This document shows, in pieces, positions 8,091-17,758 of a DNA stretch of 64,000 nt. Below the pieces are notes generated by a model. It saw only the letters and a program-made list of their open reading frames with translations. It was not told the DNA's origin and did not search any database. The stretch's first letter is position 1, and the number at the start of each line of letters is the position of its first letter. The position numbers and the translations under genes were made by a program. The stretch lies in assembly GCA_910577295.1 (NCBI GenBank), contig CAJTLS010000015.1:1-64000 (forward strand). The letters are read 5' to 3'. The stretch is from an uncultured Eubacterium sp. GTDB lineage: Bacteria; Bacillota; Clostridia; Lachnospirales; Lachnospiraceae.

Positions 8091-11000
8091 ATGAAGAAGA
8101 AAGTAACTGCTATTCTTCTCATGATTTCGATGTTGTTGATTATGGGAAATGGATATGGAATGGGCTCCGTAAAAAGGACAGAGGCTGCCGGCACTACACT
8201 GGGAAATGAAAACGGATTCTTATTAGCGGATAAGAACAAAACAGCTACTGTTTATGTGGACACGGACAGTGAGGAGGTCAGTACCGATGGCGAGCATAAT
8301 TATTGTGGGTTAAAAATTATTGCTGATACTTTTGCTGACGATGTGGCGTCTGTTACGGGAAAGAGCTGTAAGGTAGTGACAGATACCAAAGATATGTCTG
8401 GCAATATCATTATTGCGGGAACTATCGGACATAATAAGGTGATTGACGCACTGATTGAAAATGATACCATTGATAGTTCCAATCTTTACAAGGATGGAAA
8501 ACTCAAATGGGATTGTTATCAGATTCAGTTTGTGAGCGGGGAAGTATTGGCGAGTGTTGGATATTCCGGCGTAAGTAAAGCGCTTGTTATTACCGGCTCT
8601 AACAAAAGAGGCGTCATGTACGGCTTGTTCCACATCTCCGAGCGCATTGGCGTATCGGCATGGGTTTATATGGCAGACGCCGTACCGCATACATATGGTG
8701 CCGTTTATTTGGACAAAACACTTTTGGAGTTTAATAAACCGGACATGTATCTTGCCAAAGAGCCATCGGTTAAATACCGTGGATTTTTTATCAATGATGA
8801 ATCCCCGTCGTTTACCGGCTGGGCTTATAGTAAGTTCGGCGGTCTCAATGAAAAGTGCTATAAAAATGTCCTCGAGCTTCTTATTCGCATGAAAGCAAAC
8901 TATCTGTGGCCGGCAATGTGGGGGAATAGTTTTTCTGATGAGGGAAAAGAATTTAAACTTGCCAATGTCGTACTGGCAGATGCCTATGGCGTATGTATGG
9001 GAACTTCCCATCATGAAGCGTGCTGTCGGGCCGGTATTGAGTGGCAAAAAATATATAAAAAGTATGGTACAAGCAATGAGTGGAATTATGATACGAATAG
9101 TGAGGCAATTTATAAATTCTGGGAGGACGGCATTAAGCGCAACGGTAACTATGAGAGCACAATTACGCTGGGGATGCGTGGAGAAGGAGACAGCGCTCTT
9201 GGCGGTAGTGTTCAGCAAAATGTTGACCGTCTGAAGAGAATTATCACCGACCAACGAAAGATTATGGATGATTACATGGCGGAGAATCCTGATTCCAAAG
9301 CAAAGGATGCGCCGAAGGTTTATATACCATATAGTGAAAATGAGGAGTTTTTCTATGGAACGGATGACGGGAAAATAAAAGGGCTTAACGTGTGGGAAGG
9401 TATGGATGACGTAACGGTCATACTTACGGATGATAATTACGGCAATCTCCGCTCTATTCCGGAAGAAAAGATTCGAAACAGAAAAGCCGGCTGGGGACTG
9501 TATTATCATCTGGACGGACACGTAGGTACTGGCGCTTATGAGTGGGTAAGCTCTACCCAGTTAGAACATATCTGGGACCAGTTGACAATGGCGTATGATT
9601 ATAATATAAGAGATATCTGGGTCGTTAATGTCGGGGATATCAAGCCGTTGGAAATGGAGCTGAACTATGCGATGGATCTTGCCTATGATATGGATAAGTG
9701 GGGCAGGGAGAATACGGCGGAGGAGTATCGTAAAACTTGGCTTCAAAACCAGTTGGGCGGCAGCGCCAACTGCAATGACAAAGCGGCAGAGGAGGCAGCG
9801 GAGTGTTTTGCCAATTTCCTTAAAATAAGTACTTATCGTAAACCGGAGTATGTAAAATCATCACTGTACAGTAATGAAAATTACAATGAGGCGCAAAGAG
9901 TACTTGCCCTGTGTGAGGAAACGATAAAACAGGCAAATGATTGTTATAACAAGTATTTTAAGGGGAGCAAATGGGACGATGCTTACTACCAGCTCGTATA
10001 CTATCAGGCAGTGGCAACGGCGAATGTTACGGAAATGCAAATATTTAAGTCGCTTCATGATTTGTATGGGAAACAAAAGAGTTCTCTGGCTAATGTATAT
10101 GCCGGATTAATTGATAAGTGTGTGGCATACGATAAGGAATTAACGAATTATTATAATAAAACGATGTCGGGTGGCAAGTGGAAGAAAATGATGTCGTCTC
10201 CGCACGTAGGGTTTGTCACATGGAATTCAGACGGCTGGAGTTATCCGAAAGCGGCGCCGGTAACATTGGAAAACGGTAAAAAAATGCTGGTGTCACCGGA
10301 TGGGGATAAAAACGCTTACCAGACGGGAAGCGCGGTGCTTCCTGCCTTTGCGGATACCGTCAGGGAACGGCATTGCGTTACCATGGGCAACGGCGGCAAT
10401 GAGGAATATTCCTATACGGTAGAGAGTCCGGAGGATTGGATACAGATTACTGATAAAAACGGCGACAGGAAGATAAGCGGCGGCACTGTTAAGACAGCAG
10501 AATACTTTTATGTATCCGTTGACTGGGATAAGGTAAAGGAAAATAAAACCGGCACGGTAATTATTAAGGGCAATGGTCAAGAGGTTACGCTAACTGTCTC
10601 CGCTGTGTGTACAGCGTTTCGGGATACTGTGCCAAAGACACATGTGGAGAGCAACGACGTAGTAACCATTGACGCCAATGAATACGTGAATAATGTAAGT
10701 GTGGAGGGGGTTACATGGAAAGAAATTAAGGGATATGGAAGATATAAGAGCGCCATGAAGATGCTTCCCTCTACAGTGTCATTTACAAAACCTACGGGAA
10801 AAACGCATACAGTTAAGGTAGGGAATAATATAAGAACGGTAACGGAGTATGAGGAAAACTCGAATGCTCCATATCTGGAATATCAGTTTTATATAGACGA
10901 GGATGACGATTACATATTTACCTTATATACAACGACAACAAATAACATATTTAAACCGTCTGACTGGGGATATGTGCCGGTAGAACTCTTTTACGGAATA

Positions 11001-11729
11001 GCAGTAGACAGCGGGCGCATACAGAATATTAATTCCCTTCCTGACGGCAAATATATTTCCTATGCCGCAGATGGAGATAATAAATGGAAGAACGGAATTA
11101 TGGATAATATTCATATTTCTACCTCTTCGGAGACATTGGAAAAAGGCGTGCATACAGTTCGGATATATGGCATGCATGCCGGACTTGGAGTAGAACGTCT
11201 TGTCATCAGCAACAAAAAAATCAAATCCAGTTATCTGGGGCCGGATAAGACTTATTACATAGTGGATAGTAATAGTACGCCGAAACAAAAGGCGGGGCTT
11301 CATTACGAGGCGTTTGCGCCGGAAGAAGGAAATACTCAGCCGGTACCGACTGTTTCACCGTCGCCAAATGATCCGAATGCTGGAAATAACGGAAATAATG
11401 TGGTGACACCTCCGAAAACCGTTAAGGAGGATAATACCGTATCGGCAAAGGCAAAAATAGTGAAAGGAAAAACATATACCTATAAAAAGAATAAATATAA
11501 GGTTACAAAATTAACGAAAAAGGGCGGAAATGTCAAGTATATGTTGCCGGTTAAAAAATCGGTAAAGAGTATAAAAATACCTGCGAAGATTAAGCTCAAA
11601 GGAAAGACTTTTAAGGTGACGGCGATTCACAAAAAAGCCTTTAAAAAGTGCAAGAAACTGAAAAAAATAACAACTTCTAAGGCATTGAGAAGGAAATACA
11701 AAAAGCTGATAAGAAAAAGTATTCGATAA
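8091..11729 (+). CDS. Secreted GH115 alpha-glucuronidase with LRR-like tail
   Basis: 1212 residues. ATG 8091 follows GGAGG by about 7 bases and opens a signal peptide (KKKVTAILLMISMLLIMGNG, cleavage near TEAAG). The catalytic region shows GH115 blocks: GSNKRGVMYGLFHISERIGV, KYRGFFINDE (about 228), LIRMKANYLWPAMWG (about 262-276) and GTSHHEACCRAGIEW. GH115 enzymes remove 4-O-methyl-glucuronic acid side chains from glucuronoxylan. Next come a C-terminal GH115 accessory region, a Pro/Asn-rich linker (about 1083-1110) and a lysine-rich tail with a leucine-rich-repeat type 5 flavour (SVKSIKIPAKIKLKGKTFKV), likely for surface retention. It is divergent from the AraC gene, its likely regulator. No LPXTG anchor is seen. 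Confidence 0.88.
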   Translation: MKKKVTAILLMISMLLIMGNGYGMGSVKRTEAAGTTLGNENGFLLADKNKTATVYVDTDSEEVSTDGEHNYCGLKIIADTFADDVASVTGKSCKVVTDTKDMSGNIIIAGTIGHNKVIDALIENDTIDSSNLYKDGKLKWDCYQIQFVSGEVLASVGYSGVSKALVITGSNKRGVMYGLFHISERIGVSAWVYMADAVPHTYGAVYLDKTLLEFNKPDMYLAKEPSVKYRGFFINDESPSFTGWAYSKFGGLNEKCYKNVLELLIRMKANYLWPAMWGNSFSDEGKEFKLANVVLADAYGVCMGTSHHEACCRAGIEWQKIYKKYGTSNEWNYDTNSEAIYKFWEDGIKRNGNYESTITLGMRGEGDSALGGSVQQNVDRLKRIITDQRKIMDDYMAENPDSKAKDAPKVYIPYSENEEFFYGTDDGKIKGLNVWEGMDDVTVILTDDNYGNLRSIPEEKIRNRKAGWGLYYHLDGHVGTGAYEWVSSTQLEHIWDQLTMAYDYNIRDIWVVNVGDIKPLEMELNYAMDLAYDMDKWGRENTAEEYRKTWLQNQLGGSANCNDKAAEEAAECFANFLKISTYRKPEYVKSSLYSNENYNEAQRVLALCEETIKQANDCYNKYFKGSKWDDAYYQLVYYQAVATANVTEMQIFKSLHDLYGKQKSSLANVYAGLIDKCVAYDKELTNYYNKTMSGGKWKKMMSSPHVGFVTWNSDGWSYPKAAPVTLENGKKMLVSPDGDKNAYQTGSAVLPAFADTVRERHCVTMGNGGNEEYSYTVESPEDWIQITDKNGDRKISGGTVKTAEYFYVSVDWDKVKENKTGTVIIKGNGQEVTLTVSAVCTAFRDTVPKTHVESNDVVTIDANEYVNNVSVEGVTWKEIKGYGRYKSAMKMLPSTVSFTKPTGKTHTVKVGNNIRTVTEYEENSNAPYLEYQFYIDEDDDYIFTLYTTTTNNIFKPSDWGYVPVELFYGIAVDSGRIQNINSLPDGKYISYAADGDNKWKNGIMDNIHISTSSETLEKGVHTVRIYGMHAGLGVERLVISNKKIKSSYLGPDKTYYIVDSNSTPKQKAGLHYEAFAPEEGNTQPVPTVSPSPNDPNAGNNGNNVVTPPKTVKEDNTVSAKAKIVKGKTYTYKKNKYKVTKLTKKGGNVKYMLPVKKSVKSIKIPAKIKLKGKTFKVTAIHKKAFKKCKKLKKITTSKALRRKYKKLIRKSIR

Positions 11730-11794
11730 CCCCTTTTGATAGCCGTTGTCAGGCTAAGGGAAAAAGTTGCTAAAGAGGAGGGAACTAGGTATTT

Positions 11795-12196
11795 ATGATG
11801 ACAGGAATGAATTGGAAACTTTTCTGTTATCTGTTACCGGCACATCAGGTACGGTTTTTGCGGCAACAAACATGGTGTTTAACGCAAAATACACGTTACG
11901 CGTACGGATATTGAGGATGCCAAGAGGCATGTTGTAAATGTAGCGGATGGTTTAGATGCTGGTATCACCGTGGTATGTTATCGGGGAAAACGGAGACATT
12001 TGGAGTAGATACGCAGCTCTTGGGTGATAATCTTGGTGTGCGGATTACGAATGCTTCACGCAAAAAAATGTAATCGCAATTTGGGCAGCCTATGATGCCT
12101 CAGATGCAATGGGCGGTTAATGACTATAAATCTTTGTTGTTCTTATGGGATAAGGAAACACTTAATCCATATTCATCGGAAATTCCGATTAAGTAA
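11795..12196 (+). pseudogene. Decayed gene remnant downstream of GH115
   Basis: About 400 bases with no intact frame. Short stretches in different frames look like fragments of a secreted carbohydrate-active protein, for example IAVWAAYDASDAMGG near 12070 and a tail resembling FLWDKETLNPYSSEIPIK that ends at 12196. Several frameshifts separate them. A terminator follows. The reading is tentative. Confidence 0.35.
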
Positions 12197-12209
12197 AATT
12201 GTCTGACAC

Positions 12210-12250
12210 AGGGGAGGCTGTAGCGCATGTGCATTATAGCCTCCCCTTAT
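12210..12250 (+). terminator. Rho-independent terminator
   Basis: GGGGAGGCTGTA pairs with TATAGCCTCCCC around a 12-base loop and is followed by a T-rich stretch. Confidence 0.75.
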
Positions 12251-12374
12251 TAGATGTAGAGTTGTCTTTTATTGCTATATTTTGCAGAATGCCTATTTAT
12301 TAATTGCAATTTGCTATCAAAAGTGCTACAGTATTCATGTCAAAATATATGGTAACCAGATGGAGGCGGTTGAA

Positions 12375-12545
12375 ATGGGACAGTCTACAATTAGTGTACG
12401 CTTGGATGATACCATTAAAAAACAGTTTGACAGCCTGCGAGCAGAGTTTGGAATATCTGCGTCCACAGCTTTTAACATTTATGCACGGATAGTTGTAAGG
12501 CAGAAAAAATCCCTTTTAGAGAGCTACAAAGCCGGAACCGCTTAG
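12375..12545 (+). pseudogene. RelB/DinJ-type antitoxin gene, frameshifted C-terminus, no toxin
   Basis: From ATG 12375 (GGAGG 8 bases upstream) the product starts MGQSTISVRLDDTIKKQFDS and continues EFGISASTAFNIYARIVV, the ribbon-helix-helix of RelB/DinJ antitoxins. After VVRQ the usual KIPF motif appears only in another frame (KIPFRELQSRNR), so a base has been lost in the A6 tract near 12505. As encoded the product is 56 residues and loses its toxin-binding tail. No RelE/YafQ toxin follows; the next gene is the response regulator. I read it as a decayed orphan antitoxin that may still bind DNA. Confidence 0.6.
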
Positions 12546-12631
12546 GGAATTCAGTGTGGATGAACGAGGTGTAAACGTATACCAGAGTAAGGAACATTAT
12601 GACGATAAATAACCTATAAGGAGTTCAGGCG

Positions 12632-13357
12632 GTGATAAAGATGCTTTCGGTAGCAGTGTGTGATGACGAAATGTTAGTTTGTTGTAATTTGGCAAAGGAC
12701 ATCAGAGAGATTTTGGGAGAGGCAGGTATTCCCTTTATTGTGCGCCAGTTTTCAAGCGGCAGGGACTTGATAAATGCTATAGAGAATTTTGATATTATTT
12801 TTCTGGACATCATGATGTGTGGGATGGATGGTATGGAAACGGCACAGTTTTTGAGGGATAAGTCGTTTGACAAAATACTTGTTTTTATATCGGCAAGCAG
12901 AGATTATGTTTTCGAAGCATATGATGTGGAGGCATTTCAATATTTGGTAAAACCGGTCGGTTATTCCAAATTACAGAGAGTTTTGCATAAGGCGGTAAAA
13001 AAGCTGGAAAACCAATCGCAGGATTTTATCATTATCCGTCAGGACAGGACAAGGAAAAAGCTGTTATTGAGAGAACTATATTATTTTGAAATTAGGGGTA
13101 GAATTATTTCCGCACATAGCGCGGAAGGTATCTTTGACTATTATGAGCAGATGCGAACTTTGGAAGAAGAACTGATTGGGAAAGGTTTTTTTAGGTGCCA
13201 CAAGAGTTTTCTTATAAACTTAAAATATGTAGACAGCTATAACAGGCAGGAAATTTTCCTTGACACCGGAGAAAAGATACCGATAGCAAAAAGAAGATAT
13301 GAGGCCTTTTGTCAGGAAATTCTGGAATATATGAAGAAAAGCGGGGACTGTATATGA
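12632..13357 (+). CDS. LytTR-family response regulator (AgrA-like)
   Basis: 241 residues from GTG 12632, with AAGGAG 8 bases upstream. The receiver domain (1-122) has the acidic pair in VCDDE, the phospho-acceptor Asp59 in IIFLDIMM and the KPVG lysine block. Residues about 135-236 form a LytTR DNA-binding domain (LLLRELYYFEIRGRII, FRCHKSFLINLKYVDSYNR). The stop overlaps the ATG of the kinase gene (ATGA), a translationally coupled pair as in agr-type systems. No AgrB/AgrD-like processing enzyme or peptide gene is visible nearby, so the signal is unknown. Confidence 0.92.
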   Translation: MIKMLSVAVCDDEMLVCCNLAKDIREILGEAGIPFIVRQFSSGRDLINAIENFDIIFLDIMMCGMDGMETAQFLRDKSFDKILVFISASRDYVFEAYDVEAFQYLVKPVGYSKLQRVLHKAVKKLENQSQDFIIIRQDRTRKKLLLRELYYFEIRGRIISAHSAEGIFDYYEQMRTLEEELIGKGFFRCHKSFLINLKYVDSYNRQEIFLDTGEKIPIAKRRYEAFCQEILEYMKKSGDCI

Positions 13358-14703
13358 GAGGAGATTTAATCGTATTCCTGTTTTTCTATATGGGATACAT
13401 ATTATCGCTATGTAAGTTTTGCGAAAAATATTTGAATCGCTTTCAAATGAATAAAAAGATTTTTATTATTCTTTTGCTTGTAATGGAAATAGGAGTTAAT
13501 TTTGATGGGGGCGCTGGCGCGCCTTATATTTTGCGGGCAATGATAAGCCACATATTATTTGTCAGTTTATTTTTTATTGCCTTTTCTGATTATGTAATGA
13601 AAAAAGTCTTTGTGGCAATGATTGTAATTGCCACAAAGACTTTTGTGTGGAACTTCGGGTGCTCCCTTTTTTCCTGCATTGCGTTGATTTGTAGCGATTT
13701 ATTTGCGGGTAGACAGGCAGCGTACATGGATTTGTGGCTGGACGTTATAATTGGAGCGGTCGCTTATTTTCCGGTTATTCTAGTACAAAACTGTTTGCGG
13801 AAAAGACTGGATTCCGTATTGGAATCTAAAATAAGAAGTTGGTATCTTATGACGTCTGCCTTTCTTATAGGAATTGTTGCTGTTGTAGATATTGTGAATT
13901 GGGGAGCAAGTAATGGGATTATGGTAGTATCAAACGCCGGTGGGACAGCGCAAGGAGATGTTTATTATAATCAGATTTTTAGCCACATTTCCATCTGTCT
14001 TTTGACGGTTCTGGCAGCTTGTATGGCAGGTGGTTTTGTATTTTTTATGAATAAGGTTTATGTCGAGCAGCGGCAGAAAGAGCAGTATAACGCACAAATT
14101 GGGTTCTGGCAAATGCTCAACGAACAACATATGCAGATGGAACGGTTACGGCATGATATGAAAAATCACGTGCTTGCTTTGTACGGCTTATGGGAAAAGA
14201 AAGAATTTGATAAGGTGGGAAATTATTTGCAAAAGATGATGGAAAAAGGAAATATTGGTTGTGAGGATGAGGTGACAGGTAATCGAGCGGTAGATGCTTT
14301 ATTGTACAATAAAAGAAAAAAGGCGGAGGAGCTTTCCGTCCGCTGGATGGCAGATATACAGATTCCTGAAAAATGTATGATTGATGAATTTGACTTATGT
14401 GTACTCTTCGGGAATCTTCTTGACAATGCGATAAAAGCCTGTGCGGAAATGGCAGATGAGAAATATCGTTTTGTGGAAATTCAGTCGCAGCAGGTAAAGA
14501 GATGTCTGCTTCTTGTTATGAAAAACGGGGCGGCTTTGAAAAATACAAAGGAGATAAGGCAGGGAATCGGGTTTTTCAATGTCAGTGAAACAATAAGAAA
14601 ATATGATGGCACTGTCAGCATAAAAGTAGAAAATCAGGTGTTTGAAATTTCTGTTCTTATTCCCATGAATGACAACGGATATAACATGAAAAAGACCGTT
14701 TAA
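13354..14703 (+). CDS. GHKL-domain sensor histidine kinase (AgrC-like)
   Basis: 449 residues from ATG 13354, overlapping the regulator stop. A longer frame from TTG 13309 lies inside the regulator gene and has no ribosome site. About seven hydrophobic segments occupy residues 1-235, followed by a helical linker and the dimerization motif RLRHDMKNHVLAL (phospho-histidine about 267). The ATPase domain has the N-box NLLDNAIKAC and GIGFFNV as the G-box. It lacks the conventional HisKA domain, as is usual for the AgrC/CitA-like group that senses peptides. It pairs with the LytTR regulator just upstream. Confidence 0.92.
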   Translation: MRGDLIVFLFFYMGYILSLCKFCEKYLNRFQMNKKIFIILLLVMEIGVNFDGGAGAPYILRAMISHILFVSLFFIAFSDYVMKKVFVAMIVIATKTFVWNFGCSLFSCIALICSDLFAGRQAAYMDLWLDVIIGAVAYFPVILVQNCLRKRLDSVLESKIRSWYLMTSAFLIGIVAVVDIVNWGASNGIMVVSNAGGTAQGDVYYNQIFSHISICLLTVLAACMAGGFVFFMNKVYVEQRQKEQYNAQIGFWQMLNEQHMQMERLRHDMKNHVLALYGLWEKKEFDKVGNYLQKMMEKGNIGCEDEVTGNRAVDALLYNKRKKAEELSVRWMADIQIPEKCMIDEFDLCVLFGNLLDNAIKACAEMADEKYRFVEIQSQQVKRCLLLVMKNGAALKNTKEIRQGIGFFNVSETIRKYDGTVSIKVENQVFEISVLIPMNDNGYNMKKTV

Positions 14704-14786
14704 TACGAAAATCTAAATCCGGATACTCCGTCTGACGAAAAAGAAAATGAAAAGCTGCAATAGCAAAAAATTAATGGACGGAGGTA

Positions 14787-14849
14787 GTGTGAAAAATAAA
14801 TTTTTCACACGGCAACTTTGTGTCTGCGCGCTGCTTGACACAAAGTTGC
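14787..14849 (+). promoter_or_regulatory. Two adjacent strong hairpins ahead of the coiled-coil protein gene
   Basis: The first is GTGTGAAAAA / TTTTTCACAC with a 4-base loop (14787-14810). The second is GCAACTTTGTGTC / GACACAAAGTTGC with a 12-base loop (14812-14824 and 14837-14849). They are one base apart and end 24 bases before the ribosome site of the next gene. They could be a terminator-like element followed by a stabilising stem, or a cis-regulatory leader. The 9-bp difference in loop size and the perfect pairing suggest selection for structure. Confidence 0.5.
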
Positions 14850-14882
14850 TTATGGCAAAAAGCAACGCAGAATGGAGGTACC

Positions 14883-15323
14883 ATGCATACAAAGACAATG
14901 GAAGGTTTAATTGGCGCGAAAACAAATATCAACCACGTAAATACGCCGCTGCGGGTTTATAAGGAGGCTGAGCGCAGGGGTGATATCGGTACGATGGAGC
15001 GTGCCATGGGGTATGTTGGCGATTTTTCAAAAAAGGCAGGGCAATATCAGGAAGAAACGGACGACGGTCTGAAAGAAGACGCAAAGGAAGCAAAAGAAAA
15101 AGAGAAACTGGAGCGTGAAAAGGCAATTGCAAAGCGCAGAAATGAACGTCAAGAAGCAGAAGAGAGAATGGAAGAAGATAAAGTGGCAAATACGGATACG
15201 GTAGAAATCAGCGACGAAGGGAAACGGTTGTTGAGAGAGGTCGGGATTCCGGTTGAAACAATGTGTGCGGAGATGGAAAAGCCGGATACGGGCAAAGAGA
15301 TATTCGGAGTGGAAACACTGTAG
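14883..15323 (+). CDS. Coiled-coil hypothetical protein with an ISxEG motif
   Basis: 146 residues, cytosolic and highly charged. GGAGG precedes ATG 14883 by 4 bases. Residues about 58-105 form a Lys/Glu coiled coil (EAKEKEKLEREKAIAKRRNE). It then carries VEISDEGKRLLREVGIPVET, a short motif that also appears, in variant form, in the two DUF6033-type proteins near the second LytTR/GHKL system of this window (LNISPKLLEKM, INISEAGFKAM). Position after the kinase suggests a link to that signalling system. Function unknown. Confidence 0.65.
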   Translation: MHTKTMEGLIGAKTNINHVNTPLRVYKEAERRGDIGTMERAMGYVGDFSKKAGQYQEETDDGLKEDAKEAKEKEKLEREKAIAKRRNERQEAEERMEEDKVANTDTVEISDEGKRLLREVGIPVETMCAEMEKPDTGKEIFGVETL

Positions 15324-15379
15324 AGTGTTCTGCCAGAAGAAATGGACGTGCGGACTTTTATACGGGAAAGGAAAGAGGT

Positions 15380-17758
15380 TTGAAACAGGATAAGATTATT
15401 ATCAAGGGAGCTTGTATTCATAATTTGAAAGGGATTGATGTGACGATTCCCAAACAGAAACTTACCGTGATTACAGGGGTATCCGGCAGCGGTAAGTCGA
15501 GTCTTGCTTTTGATACCCTTTATGAGGAGGGAAAGCGCCGGTATTTATTATTTTCAGGTACACAGTTTATGATAGACAGTGCCCCTTCTTTTGATGCAAT
15601 CACCGGATTGTCGCCAACGGTAGCAGTCGAGCAGCGCACGATTCGTCAGGCGAATCCGCGGAGTACGGTTGGAACAAGGATGAAACTGAGTCCCATGCTG
15701 GCGGCATTATATGCCAATTATGGCAGACGTGACGAGAAATATGACGATGGGCTGCCGCTTGATGTTTCCATGTTTCAGAGAAATTCCGCAAAAGGTATGT
15801 GTGTCCGTTGTCTGGGGAAAGGAGTTGCGCATTTCTTAGATGAGGTTTCGCTGTTTGCGGACAAAGAGCAGAAGATTGTTGAGATAGCATGCGGGTTGGG
15901 AAAGCGGGCTGACACAAAGAAACTGCTTGCGCCATTTTGTGAAAAGTATGGGATTGATATGTGGAATGACCGGATTTGCGATTTAACGAAAGAACAATTG
16001 CAATTCATAAAATATGGCGATGGCGGAAAATCGAAATTTTGCGGCTTTATTCCATGGATTACCATGCTGGCAAATGGAGTTCTTTCTACTTCAGGACGGA
16101 TGGCGCACCTGCTTACGCAGGCGGGAATGATGAAAAAATGCGAATGCCCGAAATGCAATGGAACCGGACTGGGAGAGCAGGCATCGCATACATATTTTTG
16201 TGGAAAGACGATTGTGGAATTGGAAGATATGTACATCGGGGATTTGTATGAATTTTTAGCGTTACATGAGGAAAAGAATGCTTTGTTGCAGGAAATTACA
16301 GGCAGACTGGCATGTATGATAGAGGTGGGACTTCAGCATTTGGCGCTTTCCCGACCGTTGCCAACCTTGTCAGGGGGAGAAATACAGCGGCTCTTTTTGG
16401 CCGTGTATACGGTATCACAAATGGACTCAATTATTTTTGTATTTGATGAGCCTACGATTGGACTGCACGAGTCGGAAAAGGAGAATCTCATACGCATTTT
16501 GCGCAAATTGGTGAATCAGGGTAACACGGTAGTTGTGGTCGAACATGATGAAAATTTTATGCGGGAAGCGGACTATCTCATTGAAATCGGCCCTGAAGCG
16601 GGAAGCAATGGCGGCCGGAAAGTTTTTGAGGGAGCATACGAAAAATTTTTGGAGTGCAATCAATCAAAAACAGCTCCCTATTTGTGTGGGACATCACTTC
16701 CGGTTAAGACATTATTTCGACCGCTGAAAGAACAAAAGTTATTGATTGAGAATGCGAGTGTACACAATTTGAAACATATAACGGCAGAAATCCCGCTTGG
16801 CGTCATGGTAGGTATCGCAGGGGTGTCGGGGAGCGGAAAGTCCAGTCTGATTCTGGATACGCTTGTTCCGCTGCTGAAAAGCTATTTGAAAAAGAATTGC
16901 ATAATGGAGGAAGAAGAGGGAGTTCAGACATTCGGGACAGGAGAAGCGGTATTGCGCGGAGCAGAACAATTAAAGAAATGTTATGTTATCGGACAGATGC
17001 CGATTGGCCGCAGTCGGACATCGTGTCCGGCAACCTATACAGGAATTTTTGAGCGAATCCGTGACTTGTTTGCAGAAACAGAAGAGGCAAAAGCGCGCGG
17101 ATATGGTGCTGGCATGTTTTCCCGAAACAGTCATGGCCGTTGTCTGAAATGCAGCGGCGACGGTGTCGTTCATTATCATGTAGGTTTTGGTAACTTTATT
17201 GATGTCGACTGCGAGGAATGTAATGGCACGGGATATGTACAGGAAGCGCTGCAAATTAAGCTGGACGGAAAGAATATATGCAAGATTTTGGACATGAGTG
17301 TGGATGAGGCATATGATTTCTTTCGTGACAAAGAGGATGCTATTTGTCGGGTGCTGGAAATTCTGCAGAGGGTAGGGATGGGATATATAAAGCTGGGGCA
17401 GGCAACGCCGACGATTTCGGGTGGGGAGAGTCAGCGGATTAAGCTGGCAAAGGAGCTGGCGAAAGGAAAAATCTCGAAAGGGAAAGGGATGGAGGGCATA
17501 CTTTACATACTGGATGAACCAACGACGGGGCTGTCATTTTCCGATGAGGAAAAACTGCTGCTCCTTTTGAACGAGCTGGTTGAACTAGGGGCCTCTATCA
17601 TTGTAACGGAACATGACCCTTTCATTTTATCCAATTGCGACTACATACTGGAAATGGGTGAGGGCGGCGGTAGTGATGGCGGTCGTCTGATTGCAAATGG
17701 TACACCTGCGGAATTGAAACAGAACAAAGATTCAATGATTGGAGCGTATTTGAAATGA
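15380..17758 (+). CDS. UvrA-like ABC ATPase, short form
   Basis: 792 residues from TTG 15380 (AAAGAGG just upstream); an earlier in-frame start would overlap the previous gene. Two ABC cassettes are present: Walker A GVSGSGKSS near residues 33 and 480, signatures LSGGEIQRL and ISGGESQRI, and Walker B VFDEPTIGL and ILDEPTTGL. Zinc-type pairs CVRCLGKG, CECPKCNGTG and CLKCSGDG match UvrA. Bona fide UvrA is about 940 residues, so this protein lacks roughly 150 and probably the UvrB-binding domain. Short UvrA paralogs are often found in self-resistance or damage-tolerance contexts. Its stop overlaps the next start (ATGATG), so it is coupled to the serine hydrolase gene. Confidence 0.88.
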   Translation: MKQDKIIIKGACIHNLKGIDVTIPKQKLTVITGVSGSGKSSLAFDTLYEEGKRRYLLFSGTQFMIDSAPSFDAITGLSPTVAVEQRTIRQANPRSTVGTRMKLSPMLAALYANYGRRDEKYDDGLPLDVSMFQRNSAKGMCVRCLGKGVAHFLDEVSLFADKEQKIVEIACGLGKRADTKKLLAPFCEKYGIDMWNDRICDLTKEQLQFIKYGDGGKSKFCGFIPWITMLANGVLSTSGRMAHLLTQAGMMKKCECPKCNGTGLGEQASHTYFCGKTIVELEDMYIGDLYEFLALHEEKNALLQEITGRLACMIEVGLQHLALSRPLPTLSGGEIQRLFLAVYTVSQMDSIIFVFDEPTIGLHESEKENLIRILRKLVNQGNTVVVVEHDENFMREADYLIEIGPEAGSNGGRKVFEGAYEKFLECNQSKTAPYLCGTSLPVKTLFRPLKEQKLLIENASVHNLKHITAEIPLGVMVGIAGVSGSGKSSLILDTLVPLLKSYLKKNCIMEEEEGVQTFGTGEAVLRGAEQLKKCYVIGQMPIGRSRTSCPATYTGIFERIRDLFAETEEAKARGYGAGMFSRNSHGRCLKCSGDGVVHYHVGFGNFIDVDCEECNGTGYVQEALQIKLDGKNICKILDMSVDEAYDFFRDKEDAICRVLEILQRVGMGYIKLGQATPTISGGESQRIKLAKELAKGKISKGKGMEGILYILDEPTTGLSFSDEEKLLLLLNELVELGASIIVTEHDPFILSNCDYILEMGEGGGSDGGRLIANGTPAELKQNKDSMIGAYLK

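Noticed and set aside
8310..9521. 403-residue minus-strand open frame
   Set aside because: Lies wholly inside the GH115 gene on the other strand, with no start signals or family motifs.
13309..13353. Upstream TTG start for the first kinase
   Set aside because: Inside the regulator gene without a ribosome site; ATG 13354 overlaps the stop as in coupled pairs.
12632..14703. Complete agr quorum-sensing locus
   Set aside because: AgrB-like protease and AgrD-like peptide genes were looked for in the flanks and not found.
15263..15379. Upstream extension of the UvrA-like protein
   Set aside because: Overlaps the preceding gene by 61 bases and adds no family sequence; TTG 15380 has AAAGAGG.
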